Source: Mariannaea sp. PMI_226 (lineage: Eukaryota; Ascomycota; Sordariomycetes; Hypocreales; Nectriaceae). Taken from it: 64,000 nucleotides of DNA. Below are positions 22,312-34,203 of the stretch, piece after piece (within the stretch, counting starts at the first letter, position 1; every line of letters begins with the position of its first letter). Below the pieces are notes generated by a model, which worked only from the letters and a program-made list of their open reading frames with translations, had not been told where the DNA came from and did no database searches. The translations under genes were made by a program, and so were the position numbers. The stretch is taken from positions 1,736,001-1,800,000 of the forward strand of contig JANFOG010000002.1 of NCBI GenBank assembly GCA_024336345.1, read 5' to 3'.

Positions 22312-25300
22312 ATGCTCCAGATGCATGGCGGACATCAGGATCATGGTACGCACTGCCCTGCCCGCCTCCACCAACAGCCATGGTCTGGTTTGGGTGCCGC
22401 CCTGGACGGCTTAGCCCCCCCACTGACTGACAGCTGACCGTGGCCTTCGTCTAGGCGCCGAAAACCACATGGGAGAGGACGATCGCGGACGAGGCAAGCT
22501 GGAACCACAGCTCTCCATACCCAAAAACCGAAGCACCGGAAACCTGGCTTCTACCATCGAACCTGCCGAACCTGCAGGCCGTAGTCGATATCGGATGTCT
22601 TTGGACGCGAGCACGGCTGCGTCCGTCGCCGCCGACCTCGAGTCGCTTACCAGGTTTGTGTCACCGGCACAAGAGGTGGCGAGCTACTTCTGACTTTGCT
22701 TCTGCTGACCACCTTATCTCCCCAGGACGCCCACCATGAACGATCATGAGCACGGCTCGGGCCTGTCCGGGCTTCGCAGAATTAGACAGCAACCTCCCCC
22801 ATCCCGAAATCCAACTCTTCCTGGTTCCAATGCCCCTTCACGAAGTCCTTCCATCGCCGCGCTGTCTCGGTCCACCTCAATGAGCGCAATGGTCTCAAGC
22901 ACCGGCACCCTGCCGCTTGACGGAGGCCCGGCATCTCCAAACTTCTCCGAAGACTTGTCTCGATTCCCTTCTGAATCGTTGCATTCCTTTTCGTTCGCCC
23001 ACCAACCCGAAGATTTCATGCAGAACAGACATAATGTCTTGAAACGTTCTATCGAGTTTATGAAGGATCAGATGGGTTTGCCCGTCAGTCCCATCCCACC
23101 AGGTTTGGCCAGTCCCCGGGCTGTTGCTGTCAATGATGTAGAAGCTCAACACATGCTGGATTTAATTGCCCGCGCACAACGTAAGGCAACCGGAAGCTTG
23201 CCAAACCAGGATGGGTCTCTTCTTCCTGTGCCCGTCTCTGGCACGGCTGATTTTGGCACAAATATATTCGACAAGCAGACCAGTCCACGCATATCCAAGC
23301 TCGACCTCTCAAAGACGGAGTCAACCTCCCCGGGTACCCAATCTCCAGGCAAGAGTGATGGTCCAAAGCCTGATCATGCGGCAAACTTGAATGCTACAGG
23401 GGCGGGACTGAGTTCAGAGAAGTCTAGCCGAACGCCAACAGTTGAAAGTGGGACAACCGCAAAGACTTCTCCTCAATCCTCAAGACCGACGAGTCTCAAA
23501 CGGACGATGACAGACATAATGTCTCTCTCAGTCTACGACAAGCAACCCGAAAATGTGCCCCAGCCTTTCTTCGTCAATCAGCCTATGTACCAGGAGCCTC
23601 TAGCCTCCCCTATCCTACAACCGACTCCATTGACAGCAAACTTCCCTCCCTTGATGGGCCCCTCATTAGGCCCGTCAGTGCATGGTAACACAAACCGGTG
23701 GGTTCCTGCTGCCCAAGCCATTTTCACGACCGAGGTCAAGCCTCCATGGACCATTATTGCTGCCAATGATTTAGCGTGCTTGGTTTTTGGCGTCACCAAG
23801 GCAGAAGTTCGCAAGATGGGCATCCTTGAGGTCGTGCAAGAGGAGAGGAGGTCCTGGCTTGAGAGAAAACTTTTACGGAAGACAGATGACGACCTAGCTG
23901 AAGCCCAGACATCTCCTGGGCAATCATCGCCAGCTGCATCAGCTGCCTCAGCACTACTTGGTGGCCGATCGGGAATCACCGCACAGCTTCTGAGCAAGCC
24001 AAATTCGCGATCACAACCTCGAAGCTACAATCAGCGGCGGGCACAAACGGTACATAGCGGAGATCCAAATCCGCCAAAGGCTACGGGCCCTCACCATCGA
24101 CATAGCCTTTCTCGAGGGGTTCTGCTTTGTGGCGACGTCGTTCCCATCCAAAAAAGGAATGGCGCTACTGGTTCTGCAAGTCTCTGGGTCAAGGAAAAGA
24201 AAATCGGACTTATCTGGGTCTTGGAGGAAATCCACGAAGATGTGGCGTACATTGGTCTGGACGAAGATGGTATTATTCAGAAGGTGAGCGGTGCGATGGC
24301 GCCTATTTGGGGCGCGGATGCGATCCCTCCGGGATATGACATCGCCACGCTCATTCCGAGGATCCCTCGACAGGGAATTAATCCCAACACTGGCGAGATT
24401 GATTTTGCCCAAGCGAGTCGAAGAAGATACTTTACATGCCCTCACTCACCCAAGATCAACATCCCATGCACTGTCGAACAGGTGAGAGGCAAGCTGGAGT
24501 TGCGAGTATCTACATTCCCTCACATGGCCGGTATTGTCGTTGTTGAACCAGAGGGTCTTAAGGTCCGCAGTTCAAATTCTGTTTTCTGCGGTGCATTATT
24601 CGGATACGAGAAGTCCGAAGGAATGGCCATCACGTCAATTATCCCAGACTTTGATAAGATTTTGTTGACCCTCATGGAAGAAGACGGCATTCAGCTACTC
24701 GATGGCATGGTAGTTCCCGAGCAACGCTTCCGCAAAGCGTCGGCTATGCTCGCTCTTAAGGAGCATCGTCCTGATGCTGCCGCTGCCTTTCTGAGCCCCG
24801 CCGGGATCCGCGCAAGACACCGTGACGGATCAGATCTCAAGGTTGATGTTCAGATGCGCGTCGTCAAGAGTGAAAAGAAGTCGCGGGTTGTATCCGAGAC
24901 AGTTCTTGAAGGCAGTGACGAGGAAAGCCCCAACGCCGAGTTGAATGAAGCGACCTTCAAGGTGACCCATTCGGAAATCGTGTATGCTCTATGGATTACC
25001 TACTCGCGTCACCTCCATGGTACCCAGCCCCATCTCAATATCGCCTCCCCTACACCTTCAGGAACTGCAACCCCCCTGCACCAACCCTCCCCAGGACAGA
25101 CCCCCGCTCATACTCCCGTAGAGATTGCCTCAGACGACGAGTCTCCTAAGAAAGAGGTGATATCTGTGGCATCATCAATCTCCAAGCAGCTGAAGGATGT
25201 CGCCCTCAATGCTGCCTCCAAGTTTACTGGACAGGCCAAGCCTCCGCCACAGCCGGTTGAAAAACCTAGCCCCGCCCCCAAGGCTGTCGAGGCTCCTAAA

Positions 25301-26175
25301 AAGAAGACGATAAACGATTACGTGATACTTGAGGAAATGGGCCAGGGAGCCTATGGGCAAGTGAAACTGGCAAGACATAAAGCGTCCGGTAAAAAGGTGG
25401 TGCTGAAATATGTTACAAAACGTCGCATTCTTGTGGACACGTGGACTAGGGACCGAAAGCTGGGCACCGTTCCGTTAGAAATCCATGTCCTGGAATATCT
25501 TCGGAGACCCGAGTTTCGCCATCCCAATATTGTCGAGATGGAGGGGTTCTTCGAGGATGATGTGAACTACTACATCGAGATGAAACCCCACGGGCTGCCT
25601 GGCATGGATTTATTCGACTATATTGAACTACGGACCAACATGGAAGAATCCGAATGCCGGAACATTTTTGTGCAAGTAGCTCAAGCTATACACCACCTAC
25701 ACACCAAAGCCAAGGTTGTCCATCGCGACATCAAGGATGAGAATGTCATTCTTGATGGCGAGGGCAATATCAAGATCATTGATTTTGGAAGTGCGGCTTA
25801 CATCAAGAGCGGACCATTTGACGTATTTGTGGGAACTATTGGTAAGCATTCATCTCTTCCCATCCCCTGGTGTGGCAATCAATTAATTGTGATGCAGATT
25901 ATGCTGCGCCAGAGGTCTTGGCTGGAAAGCCCTATCGTGGAACCGAACAGGACGTCTGGGCACTGGGCATTCTCTTGTATACCATCATCTACAAAGAAAA
26001 CCCCTTTTACAGCATCGATGAGATCATGGATCGCGACCTTCGCATCCCCTTTACCCTCAGCGAGGAGAGTATTGATCTAATCCGTTGCATGCTAAATCGG
26101 GATGTCGCCAAGCGTTATAACATAACTGAAGTATTGGAGCATCCCTGGTGCCAGATCACCACGGCTACCCCGTGA
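22312..26175 (+). CDS. PAS-domain serine/threonine protein kinase (PAS kinase, Psk1/Psk2 type; 4 exons)
   Basis: Exons are 22312-22345, 22455-22653, 22726-25841 and 25898-26175, giving 1,208 residues. The PAS domain starts near residue 400 (an IFTTEVKPPWTIIAANDLAC segment followed by VFG). The kinase domain begins near 940 with glycine loop GQGAYGQV (~950), ATP-binding Lys K972, catalytic HRD at 1077-1079, DFG at 1097-1099 and an activation segment GTIDYAAPEVL that intron 3 splits. All catalytic residues are present. The activation loop and the following WALGILLYTIIYKENPFY stretch are characteristic of PAS kinases. In yeast, Psk1/Psk2 sense nutrient state and phosphorylate translation and sugar-storage targets such as Ugp1. 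Intervening Ser/Pro-rich stretches are probably disordered. The first ATG is used because splicing of exon 1 (34 nt) keeps phase. It converges with the SEA4-like gene. Confidence 0.93.
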
Positions 26176-26880
26176 AGAGTTGACGAACCGCCAAGAATGA
26201 AGGACACAGAAACACAGAAATAATACACACCGCTTGAAACGGTTGGTCATGATACCCCCTCGAACAAGGAGACCTTTGCCGTTTTTGATCGTTTAAGCGA
26301 TATAGAGAGGGGACACACTCACACGCATGGAGAGAAAGAGAGACAGAGAGAGTGAGTGAGACAGTTTTGATTGGAGAAATCGATGATAGAAGTGAACAGA
26401 GCGCGTGTGGCGCACTCTAACGAGATAGAGCCGGCGCCTCGGATAGATGGGATAGGAATGGAGCATGGATGAGACACATATATACACCCTAATAGGGTCT
26501 GTTTTTGGATAGGTACTGGGCATTTCACAGCGTGAGATGGTGATGGGAACTGGCCATTGTTGTTCTTGCTGATTGAGTCAGCGAGCCAAGGAGAAGGATT
26601 CAGATGGTACATGGGACCAGTTTGTTTTGCAACTTCATAGTCAAACTTGTGCACAGGTGAACATGCAGCCCTACCACAGGCCAATCTCAATCATTATCCG
26701 TGGCACTTTGGAGATATCCTAGAGTTGTGAAACTGAAAAGTCTGACCTAAAGCACTACAAAAAAATCTTAAAGGAGGAAAAGAAATAATAATCAACAAAA
26801 CACCGACCTGCTCTTGACCTGGCTTGAAATCCCCGCCATCCCGCTGCCATCGCAATCAATCAATCAATCATCAATCCCTT
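26176..26880. other. Convergent 3' intergenic region with simple repeats
   Basis: This lies between the 3' ends of the PAS kinase and SEA4-like genes. It contains a GAGA-rich stretch near 26326-26360 and a tandem CAAT repeat at ~26850-26870. No coding signal. Confidence 0.6.
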
Positions 26881-29800
26881 TTAATGATAACTCAGCTCTG
26901 GATTCGCTCTGAAATTGCAGCGGCATCGACACTCGGGCACTGGACACTCGACATGACGAGCGAACCATTGTCTTGCGTGATCAAGGTGAAGCACGTGCTC
27001 ACAGCGGAGGCAAAAGGTCGGGAAGCGTCCGGCCATGCGCGTCTCCTCCTTCTCCTCCAGCTTGTCTGTCCGCGGCACGCCGATTACTTCGAGGCACACG
27101 ACGCAGCGCGGCAAATGGCGACCGCAATTAGGGCAGCTGACACCAGCGTTGATGCTAGTAGCCAGGAGAGGATTGCGAGCCTCGAGGCCTGACGGTGCCG
27201 ACGCAGCGAGAGTTGATGAGGGTGGATGGTTGATAGTGTTTGCGAGGGACGTATCAGCATCGCAGTAGACGCAGCGGAGGACAATCTGGCGGGATGGCGG
27301 CTTAAGGCTGGGATGGCCGTCACGCTTTGAGCGCTTAGTTGACTCGACGTCAAACTTGGTGCGCTGGAAGAAGAGTTTATGGCGCTGGAGGTGAGCACGA
27401 TAGGCGTTGCGCCAGGCACGGCAGCGAATATCATCGATGTATCGGGGCGAGCAGATGGAGAGGACCAAGGTGGCAGTCTGGACGTCGTGGAACTTCTCAA
27501 TGTAGTGAGCAAAGACATCCACCATGGGCTCAGTGATGCCACAGAGCACTATGCCTTCGATATCCCCCTCTACAATGGCCTGGTCGACTTGTTGGCTTAG
27601 CCAGCCTGTGAGCTGGTCGTCAGTGAAGTTTCGCACGGCAACGTAGGCACGATCCGATAAGGGTAGGGACTTTTGATTGGCGATGGTGGTCCAGTCTCCG
27701 GTTGCAATCAAGGATGATATGGCGCGGAGATATGGGTCCGTCTTGGATGCAACAGCTTCATCAAAGTCAAGCTGCTCCTTGGCCATCTTCTTATCTCCAC
27801 GGCCCATGAGCTGCAGAGCAAGGGAGACAAAGAGAAGTTCCGGATGTGCTGAGCTGGCCTTTTTCAGAATTTGGATGGCCTGTTTGGTATCCCCCTGGAA
27901 CAAGGCTCGGGCAGCGGCCATTGTGTGAATGGTAGTTGGGTATTCTGGGTCTGGTTCCCGGTTGCGGCCCATGGGATCATGCTTCTCAGAGTCTCCCCAT
28001 GTGCAAATCTCAAGGCACAGGCGGCGGTGGTAGGGATACTTTGTTGTAGCCCCGTCGAACTTGGGCAGATAGTGTTTCTTGCAAAACGAGCCGATACTGC
28101 GCTCCCAGGTGGCTCTATCCGGCACTGAGGAGCCAGAAGATAGCCTCAAACGTGGGTTACGACCTGCAACTAGTTTAGTAGAGGCCGTCAAGTTGAATGT
28201 CTAGACATACCTAGGTTGTTGCTCCACACCGAGTGAACACCTAAATAGCTGAGGTCGATATTCGACAATATCAGACCTCCGTCTGAGGCCGTCTCTTCAG
28301 CAGCTGGGGGCAGCATGTCAGCGACTACATTCTAACTAGGCACATGCGCTTGAACTCACTTGCGATCCAATCCCAAACGTACTTGACCCATGGATCATCT
28401 GCAACAATGTCTCTATTCGCAACAGCGTCGAAGAGATATTTTTCTTTTGCACGCAAGATCATGGTGTGATCGAGAACACACTGCGCTTCTCTAGGGAGAC
28501 CCTCTACCTCTGTCAACGAAGCAAGGAGTGCATCATGAATCTCACGGCATGACCCGAGACTATCCGAAGCCAGTGTCAGGTTGGTTGTGTCAGACTTCTC
28601 GATCTTAGTATCGCCGGCTCTGGGCTGGACCCCGTTTGCTGGCGCAGGGGGTTGAAACTCATCCCGAGCGAAGGCGCGCAAAGATCTAATTTTGGCGGCG
28701 ACCGCAGGAGCGCTGCGAACTTCCTCGGGTAACGGAGTCTCTGTCGCCCCAACGTCATTGATTAGTACTGGGGCCACAGTATTGGAGCTGAGCGCTGTTT
28801 CTATTTCCGCTTTGATCTTAACACTCTCGGGTCCAAATAGGGGTACTTCTGATAGACTCTGTTCTATTAGAAGGGGGCCAAGCATCTCAGAGGCTTGTGA
28901 GGTTTCAAATTTCATTATGCTATGATACGGGGCACCCTCTGCATGTGGTTAGCGACAAGGTCCCATCCAGCGACCAGCGAATATAGTCTATAGCGTGCGT
29001 ACCTTCGAGTCCACGATGGGGTGCTTGCCATGGAACGAGCTTGAAGACATGATCAGCCGTATCGGATGGCTGTTCCAGAATTTCAAAGCTGCCATTTGCT
29101 CTTAATATAAGCAGTCTTGGTCGTAATACCGCTGATCCCAGTGGCACCCAGTCAAACGCAACAATTCGATCGTTCTTCCGTGACGTCTCGACGTAGGATA
29201 CGTCCATTTCATATGATTTCTGAACTTGCAGAAGCTCAGGACCAGTTTGCGCAATAGTGGTAACTGTTTCCCTGTTGGTCTGCAGAATCTTGAGTTGACC
29301 AGTCCGTGATAGCACAGCTAGTAGGCCGCACTGATCGCGAGAATACCTGAGTGATCGAATAAGTGAATGCTTGCCCTCCGCCAAGAAGGGATCAGAGTCA
29401 GTCTCGATGACGCGGTCCAATTTTAAAGCTCCCCCCCACGGCAAATTATCCTCTTCAACTGCTTGCATGTAAGTATGAGACGCTACTGGCTTCGAAGTAG
29501 CTCGTCGATCCCATATCATGATGCCGGGGTGATCAAGAGCAGACGACGCGAAGTAGTTTGCATCATTATCGACAGTCAGGTTATTGTTGCACTTTGTCTG
29601 GAAAGTTGTCACATTTCCGGGGTCTATTACGTGTTAAGTTAGGTTAATAGATGAGATAGTCTGGAAACTGGCTTACCTCGAAGATCATGAATTCGCAAGC
29701 CCTGGGCTTTGATACCGACTACCAGTGTTTGAGGGTTATCTTCGAAAAACTTGACACTTGATACGGAAACGCTAGGCTCAAGGCGGTACTTTGGATCGGT

Positions 29801-30256
29801 TATATTTGCGGCGTCTTGGGGAAACCCCCTGGTATTTTTATCCATAGAGGAGAGCCTGTTGACGTCCCATATATGTAGACATTGATCCATTCGAACACGG
29901 TCGAGACCAACAGCCAACAGTCCTGATTTATTGAAGGCAACAGCTTGGCAAGTACGTGACATCTTAAGCCCAAGCTCAACATACGCATTGGAGCCATCGT
30001 CAATCTTCAGCAGATTCACGATACCGGTTCCGGTGCCAACAGCCAAGAGCCCCGGATTTGTGGGCGACCAGTCATAAGTGGTGAGAGGTGGAAAGTCATC
30101 ATGGCGATAGGTCTTCTGGTAATCGAACCGGCCTGCACGTGCGTGACCTGTGGGTTCGTATACCTGAACAACTCGGTGCTGAAGGTTGATATGGATGAAG
30201 CTGTCAACTGAAGGATGAGTGGCCCATTTGACGAGGCCAGGCTCTGGTCGATCCAT
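26881..30256 (-). CDS. sea4: SEACAT/GATOR2 subunit Sea4 (MIOS homologue), 5 exons
   Basis: Exons are 29677-30256, 29003-29623, 28360-28938, 28211-28303 and 26881-28163, joined in constant phase 1 by introns of 53, 64, 56 and 47 nt with clear branch sites (CTAAC, ACTAAAC). The product is 1,051 residues. The N-terminal ~400 residues form a WD40 propeller (LTTYDWSPTNPGLLAVGTG, then CLHIWDVNRL and GIMIWDRRA blades). The middle is alpha-solenoid-like. The C-terminus has a cysteine/histidine cluster: CVYC, then CPNCGRHLPRCVVCL, then CLRCEHVLHLDHARQWF and CPVPECRCRC. This is the zinc-ribbon/RING arrangement of Mio/Sea4. In yeast, Sea4 is a SEACAT (GATOR2) subunit at the vacuole that promotes TORC1 by opposing SEACIT. 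The gene diverges from EFG1 across 641 bp. Family is confident; ends of exons are inferred by phase. Confidence 0.93.
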
Positions 30257-30897
30257 GATATGAGATACTACTCAAGGCTCACAGGCTGTGCCAAGCAAAA
30301 TGTGTTCAATTTTGTCTCGGATAGGCGAGTCCCAACCGCGACGACAGCTGATGAAATGAAGTGGGAGAAGATGTCGGCTGCCAACCCCGGTCGATCAGGC
30401 GACAGTCAATGAGTGGTGAATGGAGCGATTTATTTAGAATTCATGAAAAAGAGGCCACGATTTGGTGCCATTGGAGAAGGTGTGAGATGTATCGCATGGC
30501 TTCTCGATGAAGCTGGGTGCTTGGGACTCAAGGCCGAGGGATGACTGAGGCAATCATTGGTCATCCAGCTACCAAGCTCTGAGGTGAAGTCTGGAGTAGC
30601 TCCCCCTCTGGTCCCTTTGGTCTCTTTCTTCCCCCACCATGTGCCCCGGCCACCCTAAGAATAACGCTAGTCCATATTTAGTCGCCACTGATAAGATAGC
30701 GGGAGGCTGAGGCCGACAAAGATCAAAAATTCCCATTCGAATCTTCCTGCGAAAGAAAGGACGGGAAGAAAACAACCAAAAAAAAAAAAACGAGTCCAGG
30801 AAAAGCGAAAACAGCCCAACCAGCAGCATCCACTCGAAATTCTCCATTACAGAAAGACAGCAGGATACTATACCTTTCTTACCGAACTAGTTTCGCA
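30257..30897. promoter_or_regulatory. Shared divergent promoter of SEA4 and EFG1 genes
   Basis: The only gap between the divergent start codons at 30256 (-) and 30898 (+), so it must hold both promoters. An A-rich tract sits at ~30778-30790, about 110 nt before the EFG1 start. No individual factor site is claimed. Confidence 0.55.
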
Positions 30898-31864
30898 ATG
30901 GGCCAAAAGAGAGATTTTGGGGAGATGGGTTCCCCCGAGCCAGGCTCTCCCGAACGACACACTTCCAACGGCTTCAAGAAACAGAAGCGCACAGGCAAGG
31001 CCAAGAACCGACCAAATGAGGGATCTTCGCAATGGGCAAGGAAGCGTGTGCGAAATATTGAACGGCTGCTAAATCGAAATGCAGACCTCCCCGCCAATGT
31101 TCGCAATGATCTTGAACGCGAGCTAGCTGCCCATCAGACCTCTGTGGACGACAGGGCCTTCCAGAGGAAGCGAAGTGCCATGATCACGAAATACCACATG
31201 GTTAGATTCTTTGGTATGTAATTTTGAGACTGTATTATTATTATTTTTTTTTTCACCCGAAGTTGATGTAACTAATTGTTGTACCATGGCAGAACGGAAG
31301 CGATCTATGCGACTAGCAAAGCAGCTTCGCAAGAGGCTCCAGCAATGCGAATCCCCCGAGGAGAAGAAGGAAATAGAACGACATATACACATTGTAGAAG
31401 TTGATGAAGCATACACACACAACTTCCCCCACGCCGAACCGTACATCAGCCTATACAAGATCGAGTCGACCAAGGACGGCGACGAGGAGGACAAGGCTGC
31501 TAAGGCTACAGCCTTACTGGAGGCTGACAGACCGCCAATGTGGGCCACCATCGAGAAGGCAATGGAAGGAGGTCCATCTGCTCTACGGGCGATTCGAGAA
31601 AGACGAACGGCCGATGACTCCAAAGAAACAAGCCGACCCGAGCGTCGACAACAGAAGCCCAAGGCTACACAGACGCAAGTGAAGCCCGTCGCGAAAACGC
31701 CGCCCAAGCCGCAGATGAAGGAGACAGTGGCGTCACAGAACAAGAATGGTACCACAGCGGTCGCGATGAACAGGAGAGAACGCAGACGGTTGATGCGCGA
31801 AGCTGCGCCGGCCAAGGACGAAGACGACGAGAGTGACGGCGGCGGCTTCTTTGAGGAGGGTTGA
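30898..31864 (+). CDS. efg1: rRNA-processing protein Efg1 (2 exons)
   Basis: Exons are 30898-31213 and 31293-31864, with a 79-nt intron (gtatgt...cag) and 295 residues. The conserved Efg1 block runs from about residue 48 (WARKRVRNIERLLNRN) through a Lys/Arg- and Glu-rich helical stretch (RAFQRKRSAMITKYHMVRFFERKR, then QLRKRLQQC) to HNFPHAEPYISLY near residue 160. The intron cuts between MVRFF and ERKRS. The C-terminus is low-complexity, with basic segments and an acidic DEDDESDGG end. In yeast, Efg1 is a nucleolar protein needed for early 18S rRNA maturation in the 90S/small-subunit pre-ribosome. It shares a divergent promoter with the TORC1-pathway gene SEA4, a plausible growth-related pairing, though co-regulation is only inferred. 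Confidence 0.93.
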
Positions 31865-32899
31865 CGAAACAGAAAAATGGGGGGGAGCTCATTTGTATGA
31901 ATCTAGGAAGACGAACGTTAAATGCAGACAGCTTTTCCATAGCCCGAGTCTGTTGCATATACCCATTGCTCAGTTGGTCTCTCAATCACCCGGCCGGTTC
32001 AGCGAAGCAGAAAATTTTCATCGAGCCTCCATTTGTGTCTAATCTCTCTTCTAAACAGTTTTCACACGGGGTAATCCGGCAATGTCATTTCAGAGAGAGT
32101 ATGTGTATTTGGTATCTGGCCCGATGCCGAGTTGAAAACGTTGTGCCTTTTGACTCATAGGTGTTGGCTGGGTGGTTGCGTTACATCTAAGCCACCTTGA
32201 CCCATCCTGCGGCCGCGTTGACAAACTTTTAGATGGGGTATACAATGTATAATTTATTAGAAAGACTTAGAGAAAAAGAGAGGAATCAAATCCAACATAT
32301 GTTGGTCCCGTCCGAGGTCACATAGGGGCCCGGAGACACACAGCCACTGTAGGATGATAGATGGTACCTTGGATAAATAAATAAATAAATACCTTAACTA
32401 CCTGCGTTTGGTACCTAATAAGTTGCAGGTGCAGGTACCTTATGCATTAGGTAGATATTCTGTGTAAGTACCTTATTGGGCGCCTCTTAGCACTCCGCAA
32501 TCTGCCTTAGGCAAATTGTAGGCAATCCACCCAACATGTAGTTAGTAGCCAACAAGAAGCCCCCAGCTCTACTGATCCTTACCGGACCTGGTGTATTTCC
32601 AGTTCGAAAGGGTAGATAGAGTACATGATACCTGTAGGCAGATTGTTCCTGGCAGCGACTGCCAACGAAGATTGCCTCGTTGGAGGGCCTCCCATCAAAG
32701 TGGCCTCGTTGTATTCGGGTTGATGGACTTATTATACCAACCCTCCATCTCCTTCACAACGACTCTTCTCAATCACGCGATTCATAGCAGTCGTCGATAT
32801 ATACCTCGTGGCGATTTCTCTTTTCTTCAGTTTTCCATCTTTCCCACTTCCTTTCCAGCCTTCTCGTCATAGACTCACCCTTATCACCCATCAGCTGCC
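31865..32899. other. Intergenic region with cluster of AGGTACCT words
   Basis: The 3' UTR of EFG1 and promoter of the dsRBM gene. Between ~32364 and ~32475 there are several GGTACCT/AGGTACC words plus an ATAA tetranucleotide repeat at ~32374-32392. A pyrimidine-rich leader (32780-32890) precedes the next start codon. Confidence 0.6.
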
Positions 32900-34048
32900 A
32901 TGTCTGCTAAGAACAACCACGGCAATCATGCACATATCAGAGCTTCTCTACTCCGTTACATCAACAACTGGGAGGCTTGGGAGGCAGAGCACAAGGCAGA
33001 GGCTTCGTTTTCCCCCGCTGAGTGGAACGCGCTCATGGTCCTCGTCAAGAGGCCCTTCAGTCAACATACAGAGGATTCCATGAACTATATTAGTCCGCTT
33101 TTTGGTAATATACAACAATCCGCCCTCTTCAATCTTCCCTGCTGGAAATCATAGCTTACATTGGAACCGTTACAGAGCAGGCGCATCGAATAGGGCCCAT
33201 AACTAAGATTGAAGATGAGCCGTTTATCGATCCGGTGACGTCCACAGCACGGTTCCGCGTATCTTGGGAACTTCCAGGCGGAAGGGGCCGTTTTCCACGA
33301 GAGGGATATGGCTTCGAGCCTGGTGAGGAAGCTCCCTCATTTTCTAAGAAGATGGTATGATCTGCTGAAAGCTATGAAGGTGCCATACTTTTTTTTTCTT
33401 GCTGACCAGTTGACCGGGGGAGAGAAGAAAGCGAAGCAGTTCGCTGCAAAGTGTGCCCTTTCTTTCCTTGACGACAACCCCAACTGGACTGAAGGCGGTG
33501 CTTCTGCGAGTGCCGACTCAAGTCCTGATAATGAGAAGATCAGCGACAGGGACGAGGGTGTCTGTCTAGATCTTGGGGATCAAACTGGTAAGGCAGATCT
33601 TACTCACCGAGTTTCCCCATCGCGGAATCCTTACCTGCCCAAGAAGAAGATCAAGCTTGACGAAGTGGTGCAAGTCCAACAACGCACTCGGTCCACTTCC
33701 ACGGAACCTGAGGAACAGCCCAACATTGAGGTACCAAGGTCGCCACCACCATCCGTAGTTTTGTTCTTCAAATCGACTTGCAAGTCGGTAGAAATGCTAG
33801 CAAAGAGCATGAGGTTTGATGTGCCGAAGTACGAAACCCGTCTCAACGAGGACGGCACGTATTCCGGTCGTCCTATATTCATGCTGGATGGCCGCATGCC
33901 TACGAACCTGGGTGTTGTCTCCAGCGCCAGGTCAGAGGAGGAGTGCAAAGGTTTAATGGCGCAGAAGGTGCTGAGCTGGTTGACGGAAAAGAAGATATCT
34001 CTAGAGAATGACTTCGAGCTCCTTGAGCGAACCGGTAGTGGTGTCTGA
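32900..34048 (+). CDS. Uncharacterised protein with two double-stranded-RNA-binding-like domains (3 exons)
   Basis: Exons are 32900-33104, 33155-33354 and 33410-34048 (introns of 50 and 55 nt), giving 347 residues. The first domain (~60-160) has the dsRBM order: an alpha-1 stretch AYIGTVTEQAHRIG, beta strands including ARFRVSWELPGG, and the alpha-2 signature KKAKQFAAKCALSFL. Intron 2 interrupts it just before the KK. A second, more divergent copy (~230-330) repeats the pattern (VEMLAKSMRFDVPKYE, strands, then EEECKGLMAQKVLSWLTEKK). The linker is acidic and Ser-rich. No catalytic domain is present. I infer a dsRNA- or structured-RNA-binding accessory protein. I do not recognise a characterised orthologue. 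It ends only 155 bp from the 3' end of TPT1, tail to tail. Confidence 0.75.
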
Positions 34049-34203
34049 GGAAAAGCAAGGTCAAGAAGCATCACGACAAAATTGAGTAGACATGGATGCA
34101 ATGCTTGGCTAAATTCAGCCTATCGTTAGGAGTAGTTGATTGCCTAATCTCCTTCTGCGACTCAGCTAGAAATCAATCCCTTCAGGTTTTGATCTTGGCA
34201 CAC

